DNA of 64,000 nt from Bugulina stolonifera. Its lineage: Eukaryota > Bryozoa > Gymnolaemata > Cheilostomatida > Bugulidae. Made by a program: the position numbers and the translations under genes. Numbering within the stretch: position 1 is the stretch's first letter; each line of letters begins with the position of its first letter. Shown piece by piece: positions 57,840 to 64,000 of the stretch. The notes below the pieces were generated by a model, which saw only the letters and a list, made by a program, of their open reading frames with translations, made no database searches and had not been told where the DNA came from. The stretch is from positions 19,422,700 to 19,486,699 of the forward strand of contig OW285191.1 of assembly GCA_935421135.1 (NCBI GenBank). Reading direction: 5' to 3'.

Positions 57840-59690
57840 CTGTACATACAAGAATAAAACATCTGCATCTCAATGCAACATCACACAATGCCGTGCCTTA
57901 GGGTGGTCATATACCTAGAATACACATAACATGGATGGAGATCCAACATGTAGAGATAGAATGTACCCTTGATAGTGATAGCATCACTTTAGCAGACTTC
58001 TGCACTGAATTTAAAATGAGTCTAACAAAACCAGTGCTTTTTTATTTGAAATAAGTCAGACCTGCAACTCTACTCTAGCAGTTTTTATTTCCAATATTAT
58101 CAGCAGTAAAATTTGGCTCATGTCACAAATATTGAGTTAATAGGATGAAGAGAAAGCAGGCATAATGGGAGCTTAACGTAAATCTCTAATTCAATTGGTT
58201 GCCTTTAAAATGGGACTCAATATGAAAGAAAGAATGAGCTTTAGACAGCCACTCCTGATTTATGGGTATCATAATTTAGTCTTCAATAACAGCATAGAAA
58301 TAGGTGAAACGTGCTTCATTTGTGGGCTCAAGATTCATGTAAATGAATGATACAATTGGTTTCTAATTTAAAGATGATTTTATTTTCCGAGTTTTTTACC
58401 GATTTCGTAAATCCTATCAATCCTTGCACTGATTTTCTGATATTTTCTTTACAAGGTAATCAGCGTTATGATCGCGTGGGCTAAATTAATTCGATATTTG
58501 TGCCACATTTCATTACGAGATAACTTCACACCTCCAGGATCCAAATTATGCTGATAATAACATGCGATTCATCACAGAGAGATATAGCTACTAGCTTATA
58601 GCTGAAGGTCTGACTTGATTCAAATCAGTACACACAACCATTTAAGAACCAAGCGACTAAATATGAAAGCGACTAAATATGAAAGCGACTAAATATGAAA
58701 GCGACTAAATATAAAAGCGAAAGACACTTTGAGAGTGATCTAGGCTCAAACCCTCCAATTTAGTAAAATTCTACCGTTTATATATGATTTATGCGTATCA
58801 TTATTTATTATAAGCAAAAGGCAATTTTGTCAGTCTTATTTTGAACCACACGAGATCCTTTGCAGCTATGGATATGTTGTTTTCAAGAAAGCAGTTATCA
58901 AAATTATTAACTTAGAAACTAAACTTGTTATAGAAAGGTGGGGGCAAGCAACTCAGCAAATAAATATGCAGTACATCATAGATGTTGACTGCAAAACAGT
59001 ATGGCTGGAAGAAACACAGATCAGTTCAGTGTAGAGCTCAATGGAGGATGATAACCTTGAAAGCTTTTATAGTATTTTCGAAAAACATTGCTAAATATTA
59101 CCCACTAATCATGTCCATATTATCCAACTACATGCATGTAAATATGACTGTGAGTGATAGAGCACTTGTCACCAAATAAACATTGTCTTTGGTAAACAGA
59201 AAATGTTATTTTAACAATAGAAAGGAGAAAGAATCCTCAGTCACTGAGTCAGTGCAATAAAGTGTAACAATGGTAACCATATAATAAGTACATCTTATGA
59301 GTTTCTTGCAAACTTTTTTGAACAGAATTGAACAGAAATACATCTCCAATAAAACACAGTGATAACATGTGCATAGATCAGCACAAACTGTATCAACCTT
59401 ATATTCACACGCCGTTTGTTTGTATTTCCCCTAAGCTCACACCTTTGACAAAATTGCAGTAACACTGGAAACATTGCTAATAATGCCGGTTGTTTGATGC
59501 AATAATTAATATATTATGTATAGCAGTGAGAAAGAATCCTGCAGTGTTCTACTATGTAGTTACAATGCTACATGTATAAGGTTATTTCACTACATGGTGA
59601 TAATACTACCGGTTAAAGTGCTAGGCAGTTATGTACATCTATAATTATATGATTGCCATTATTATTATTATTCATTATATTATATTGTAT
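57840..59690. other. Unassigned AT-rich DNA
   Basis: Nothing recognised except a 16-bp x 4 array (GCGACTAAATATGAAA) at 58653-58722. Confidence 0.3.
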
Positions 59691-59886
59691 TATTCTATGT
59701 TATGCTGTGCTGTATTGTTTATTTTGTGCTGTGTTGCACTACGCTGCGTTGCATTGTGTTACGTTGCGTTGTGCTGTGTTGCGTTGCGTGGCGTTGCATT
59801 GTGTTGCATTGTGTTGTGTTGTGTTGTGTTGTGTTGTGTTGTGTTGTGTTGTGTTGTGTTGTGTTGTGTTGTGTTGTGTTGTGTTG
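59690..59886. repeat. (TTGTG)n microsatellite with diverged flank
   Basis: A pure TGTGT pentanucleotide run at about 59800-59885, preceded by GTTGC/GCGTT-type diverged pentamers from about 59700. Confidence 0.95.
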
Positions 59887-59899
59887 CATTTAATTATTG

Positions 59900-60390
59900 T
59901 TTTTATTTCGTTTTCGCCAAACCCTCGGTCACTTAGCTAAGTAATTCTATTTGGTGTACATCTAGTAGCTTTTACTTTTCTTGAGGCAATTAACTACTCT
60001 GTTTGCTATAAATCGTTCTGTGATTTTCTTATGGTGGTAAAACAGAAAACAAATAATGCGAGTACATTTTGTGTAACGTTATGGTAACCGCTGACATACG
60101 TTAAATGCATTATCGTATTTATTGCGTTACTATTATTATTGTATTGTAATTTTACTATTATAATGTATTATCATTTTATTTTATTTTCGTTATTATATTG
60201 TATTATTACTGTTCTATTACTGTATATTATTGTGACTTCATTTTTACATGGTACAATTTGTGAACTAGTGCATTAATCAACTAGTGGATAAATTTTTATT
60301 GTGACATTCCAATAAGCTGTTGCCTTGTCCTAACCATACTCACTGACACACACATTAATATAACAATGCTGCATTTGTAGCATAAGAGAC
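59900..60390. other. AT-rich DNA without recognised feature
   Basis: Includes a TATTATTATTGTATT-rich stretch around 60120-60230. Confidence 0.4.
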
Positions 60391-60392
60391 TC

Positions 60393-60398
60393 TTTATT
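60393..60398 (-). terminator. Poly(A) signal of paralogue 8
   Basis: AATAAA on the minus strand, 116 bases beyond the stop at 60514. Confidence 0.6.
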
Positions 60399-60513
60399 GC
60401 CTTTCAGAAATTAAGAATACAACACTATGTTATCGCTAGGTAGAAGCAAATAGCAATGTATTAGATAACATGCGATATTGCATGATATAGCATATTATAA
60501 TGCTCTTCCGAAG

Positions 60514-62588
60514 TTATGCGTCTCCAACGACATTGCTCAGAAATTCGTAGGGTTCACAGCAGCAGCCACTTGGGTACTTTATCCATTTAAATTGGAAGAA
60601 GCAGTCACCATCATAGACAAAAAGCTTTATCCAACCAAACTCTTGAATGCATCGTCCTTTCCAAATAGGTGGTTCTCCAATCGGCTGAGCCTAGAAATGA
60701 AATATTATTCGCATGAAATGAGAAACCTAACGCCAAGTAGGAAAATGCAGTTGAATAGTGGCCACCATTACTATTTATTTAACTTTGAGGTAAATCTTAA
60801 GATTCAACTCTTAGTCAGAGTTTCTAGACGTGTTAAACCGGTTGCTCACAAATAATTTTCTTTTCAGCAGAAATATTGCAACATTATCTTATTTTCGCTA
60901 TAAGTAATCTGCAATTTGATGTGTGACATTAAACTACCTCTGTCACTGTGCTGCTTGGTGGGCATGTGTACATGTACATGCATGTTGTTGTATATGTTTA
61001 GTGTATAACTTACTGTGCCTGTGCAATATTGACCCCCACACTTAATCATCCTCACATACTGATAGAAGAACCTCTGCTGCACCACACCAAACCAGCGTCC
61101 ATCAGCGACTGCGGCATACGGCTGTATTCTCACGGAGTCAGAATTACAATAGTCTCGTCTAAAATAATGCAGTATTTAGTTCTGTGCTACCTATGGGAAA
61201 ATGGATGAAGCATGAAGACATATGACATGTACACCTACATGTACATGTATGTGCAGGTGTATTTGTCACATTGGTATAGGCCATATTTATAATAGTAGAT
61301 ATATAATCTAAGCAAACAAAAATATTTGAAACTAGTTGTACTTGACTAATCACTTACATTTCATTTGTGGCTAAAGAGTGGTTTGGCTCAATGTCCTCCT
61401 TGTAGGTCGTCAGTTTCTCCTCCACATTTAATCCCTGTAATAACATTGTAACGCGTTACCACAGTGCTGTAATAACATTGTAATGCTTTACCACCAGTGT
61501 TCGAAATGGAAAAATTGAGGTGGGTACACGGTACATACAATGTTACAGATTAGTATTGCATAGCTATCCACTTAATCTTATGGTAGCTAAGAAATTAGTG
61601 ACTTACTAAAATGAAAAAAAGTAGTACTCTGGTGGGAATTGAACTCAAGACCTTATGGATGAGTGTCAATCACTTTACCACTACGCTATCAAGTCCAAGT
61701 CTGAAGCAACTGTTTGGGGAAAACTAGCTATTAAAATGAGGGTACACGCCTGCTAGCCGTATAACCACTAAAATTGAGGTGGGTACACACAGTATACTAC
61801 CGTATAACCACACTTCGAACACTGGTTACCACAGTGCTGTAATAGCACTGTAGCCGAATTACCACAGTGCTGCAGTAATGTTCTCAAATGACATACATCT
61901 CCCCTATTGGCCAAGTTGAAAGCATATTAGGAGAAGTGACCTCCACTAGTCATTAACACTCAGCTTAGGTTGAGAAATACTGTACATTGTATGTCTATGT
62001 ACATTGTATGTCTATGCTCTTACATAAAATACTGAACCATAGTCCTCGAGGCGACGTTCATTCTCTTCTGGCAACATGGTGATGCTAATTGGCGGCATCA
62101 TAGCAAGAGTTTGATTTGTACATAGCCCATAGGAAGCACCAGATGGATCAATGTCCATTACGCAATCTTCTGCAGTGGCCAATGCCACTACCACCATCAA
62201 TACCTGTCAAATAACAGTAACAGTTAGGGTGATATTGTATGTACAGTAACAGCCAGGGTGATATTGTATGTACAGTAACAGCCAGGGTGATATTGTATGT
62301 ACAGTAACAGTCAGGGTGATATTGTATGTACAGTAACAGCCAGGGCGATATTGTATGTACAGTAACAGTTAGAGTGATATTGTATGTACAGTAACAGCCA
62401 GGGTGATATTGTATGTACAGTAACAGTTAGAGTGATATTGTATGTACAGTAACAGCTAGAGTGATATTGTATGTACAGTAACAGTTAGAGTGATATTGTC
62501 ATGAGATGAACTAATGAAGGTTTTTCAAACCTTTAAATCATTACACAGAGGATGAAAGAATACTGACCAAAGTCTTTATTCCAGACAT
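60514..62588 (-). CDS. Paralogue 8: NGF/Spaetzle-like cystine-knot protein with a lost cysteine pair
   Basis: Five exons, 199 aa: 62568-62588, 62024-62203, 61358-61434, 61014-61158, 60514-60690, phases 0,0,2,0. Exon 1 (MSGIKTL) plus VLMVVVALATA makes the signal peptide. The N-segment has EDC...YGLC and the sequon NQT. Exon 4 reads YCNSDS where the others have CxxxC, GRWFGVVQ, FFYQYVR, then MIKC where the others have CxC, so two cysteines are absent. Exon 5 is normal: WKGRC, GWIKLFVY, DC, FKWIKYPSGCCC. TATAAA at 62647-62652 and CCAAT at 62701-62705 mark the promoter. Intron 2 carries a SINE and intron 1 a 29-bp array. Inferred secreted ligand. Confidence 0.87.
61495..61800 (-). mobile_element. 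tRNA-derived SINE, family C, copy 2
   Basis: Collinear with the copy at 47780-48050. B box GAGTTCAATTCC and A box near 61690. Inserted in intron 2 of paralogue 8. Confidence 0.8.
62205..62498. repeat. 29-bp array in intron 1 of paralogue 8
   Basis: About ten copies of ACAGTAACAGCCAGGGTGAT plus ATTGTATGT. It begins immediately beside the exon 2 acceptor (62204). Confidence 0.95.
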
Positions 62589-62618
62589 GCTGTGATCTAG
62601 CAGGAGTCTAGAGAGTAG

Positions 62619-62705
62619 AATGAGTCTATCTCCCATCTCCTCAATCTTTATACTCAAACTTGTGACGATCATCTATAATGTGTACAATGGGGTCATCCAA
62701 CCAAT
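62619..62705 (-). promoter_or_regulatory. Promoter of paralogue 8: CCAAT + TATA + initiator
   Basis: TATAAA (minus) at 62647-62652, initiator-like TCATTCT with its A at 62621 (31 bases downstream), CCAAT at 62701-62705. The 5' UTR would be 33 nt. Confidence 0.65.
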
Positions 62706-62719
62706 TAGGAGGGTTCATT

Positions 62720-63280
62720 ATTCTATTATACACGTGGCTAGGATTCACCGCATTTGTTTACATCATTGGAATAGCCATAGATTATTACTCTAACACAGTG
62801 CAAAGGCGGGGCTAGTTTGGGGGTCTAGTTTGGTAAGGGGAGGGGGTAGTCATGGGGTCTTAGTTGGCCTCCACAATTAAAGTTGAATTGTAATGAAAAT
62901 TTATAAAAAATATTTCTGAATACCAACTATGTGAGTATTACTTGCTATACCTCTATAAACATATATTTAAACTATTTTAAGAGTGTAGTTAATATCTGCT
63001 AAACTGCAAAGAGTGGCCTCAAAATTTTCCAGATGCCCACAATGATGAGATCAGTAAGAGTTATTTACCCCTATTCTAATGTCAATTCACAATATAGCAG
63101 CAATATCAAGTAAACACAGCCGCTTCTATAACAAATGGAACAAACAGAATGGACATGTTATTCATCACGTAAACAAGTACATCGTATTGACCAATTATAT
63201 TGCAAAGTCAAAAAATCATTTGATATTTTTTTTACAACAAACAATAATTACTATAATTGTCCAGGAATATTATTTGAGAC
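62720..63280. other. Unassigned DNA
   Basis: A G-rich tract at 62805-62860 and AT-rich remainder. No gene recognised. Confidence 0.3.
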
Positions 63281-63284
63281 TGAC

Positions 63285-63533
63285 TTGAACTGGTCAGTGT
63301 ACTTGACTTGAAGTGGTCAGTATTCGACTTGAACTGGTCAGTATTCGACTTGAAGTGGTCAGTATTCGACTTGAAGTGGTCAGTATTCGACTTGAAGTGG
63401 TCAGTGTTCGACTTGAAGTGGTCAGTATTCGACTTGAAGTGGTCAGTATTCGACTTGAAGTGGTCAGTATTCGACTTGAACTGGTCAGTATTCGACTTGA
63501 AGTGGTCAGTATTCGACTTGAAGTGGTCAGTAC
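63285..63533. repeat. 21-bp array
   Basis: About 12 copies of TTCGACTTGAAGTGGTCAGT plus A with G/C variants. Confidence 0.95.
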
Positions 63534-63739
63534 TATTTGACAACTTATTATTCATTAACTCATTATGGGTCTGGGAGCAATATTAACCTTGCTCGCACAT
63601 GCTTAGAAGGGGAATCAGATATTCAGTATATTGTGATCACATTCAAATGTCATCCATGTTTTAGCTGAAGCATATACGTGTAGGTTTTGCATGTACATGT
63701 ATATTACTAATCACAAAATTATATAATATACCTTCACAC

Positions 63740-64000
63740 ATACATTGTACATGTACATGTTAGTAGTGCTGGTATTGTACATTTACATGTAGTAGTGCTG
63801 GCATTGTACATGTACATGTAGTAGTGCTGGTATTGTACATGTACATGTTAGTAGTGCTGGTATTGTACATTTACATGTAGTAGTGCTGGCATTGTACATG
63901 TACATGTAGTAGTGCTGGTATTGTACATGTACATGTTAGTAGTGCTGGTATTGTACATTTACATGTAGTAGTGCTGGCATTGTACATGTACATGTAGTAG
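63740..64000. repeat. 29/30-bp array with 88-bp higher-order unit
   Basis: Three variants of TTGTACATGTACATGTAGTA plus GTGCTGGYA (one with TTAGTAG, one with ATTTACATG) cycle in fixed order, giving an 88-bp repeat that runs off the window end. Confidence 0.9.

Noticed and set aside
60478..60855. 125-codon plus-strand frame
   Set aside because: Antisense of exon 5 of paralogue 8, which has the conserved WKGRC and KWIKYPSGCCC on the minus strand.

Overview
This window is animal nuclear DNA. It carries spliced genes with GT-AG introns, TATA and CCAAT promoters and AATAAA poly(A) signals, alongside tRNA-derived SINEs, LTR and non-LTR retroelement remains, a Penelope-like fragment, a TA-flanked MITE and dozens of minisatellites. 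Base composition is AT-rich and the palindromic word ACATGT is scattered everywhere. The species cannot be read from the sequence. A marine invertebrate, possibly a demosponge, is a guess only.

The real gene content is a cluster of eight paralogous genes, all on the minus strand, which I assembled exon by exon: (1) 997-3683, (2) 8928-12443, (3) 13361-15059, (4) 18872-20559, (5) 32886-34353, (6) 44728-46486, (7) 49748-51413, (8) 60514-62588. Seven are complete (193-201 aa). Number 6 lacks a recognisable first exon. All share one architecture. Exon 1 is tiny (7 codons in six of them), exon 2 completes a signal peptide and holds a two-cysteine segment, exon 3 is a short acidic linker, and exons 4 and 5 encode a cysteine-rich C-terminal domain. 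Intron phases are 0, 0, 2, 0 in every complete copy. The C-terminal domain (CxxxC...W..VVQ...F.QY...CxC....C...WxGxC....Y.K.L......C...WKWVK...GC[x]C) matches the neurotrophin/NGF-Spaetzle cystine-knot pattern, most visibly in gene 1 (FKQY and WRYVRVDSGCCC). I infer a tandem family of secreted growth-factor-like ligands. Seven of the eight have a CCAAT motif 82-113 bp upstream of the ATG, and four have a clear TATA box, so they are probably expressed in a similar way.

Layout: 1-720 minisatellites; 0.7-3.8 kb gene 1; 4.2-5.7 kb minisatellite and dead non-LTR reverse transcriptase; 6.2-8.0 kb short repeats and a palindrome; 8.8-12.5 kb gene 2 with two intronic arrays and a MITE; 13.2-15.1 kb gene 3; 16.2-18.6 kb LTR, inverted SINEs and a dispersed repeat; 18.7-20.7 kb gene 4; 21.8-28.0 kb a 6.2 kb satellite of 24-bp units with higher-order structure; 28.3-32.7 kb other arrays and a 398-bp tandem duplication; 32.8-34.7 kb gene 5; 35-44.6 kb dispersed repeats, a Penelope GIY-YIG remnant, and a 249-bp tandem dimer carrying two perfect type I hammerhead ribozymes (39,623-40,126); 44.7-46.7 kb gene 6; 49.6-51.5 kb gene 7; 52-60.4 kb arrays, LTR and unassigned DNA; 60.4-62.7 kb gene 8; 63.3-64 kb arrays.

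The two most notable items are the neurotrophin/Spaetzle-like gene array and the retrozyme-like hammerhead dimer. The long open frames inside the arrays are artefacts of repeat units whose length is a multiple of three.
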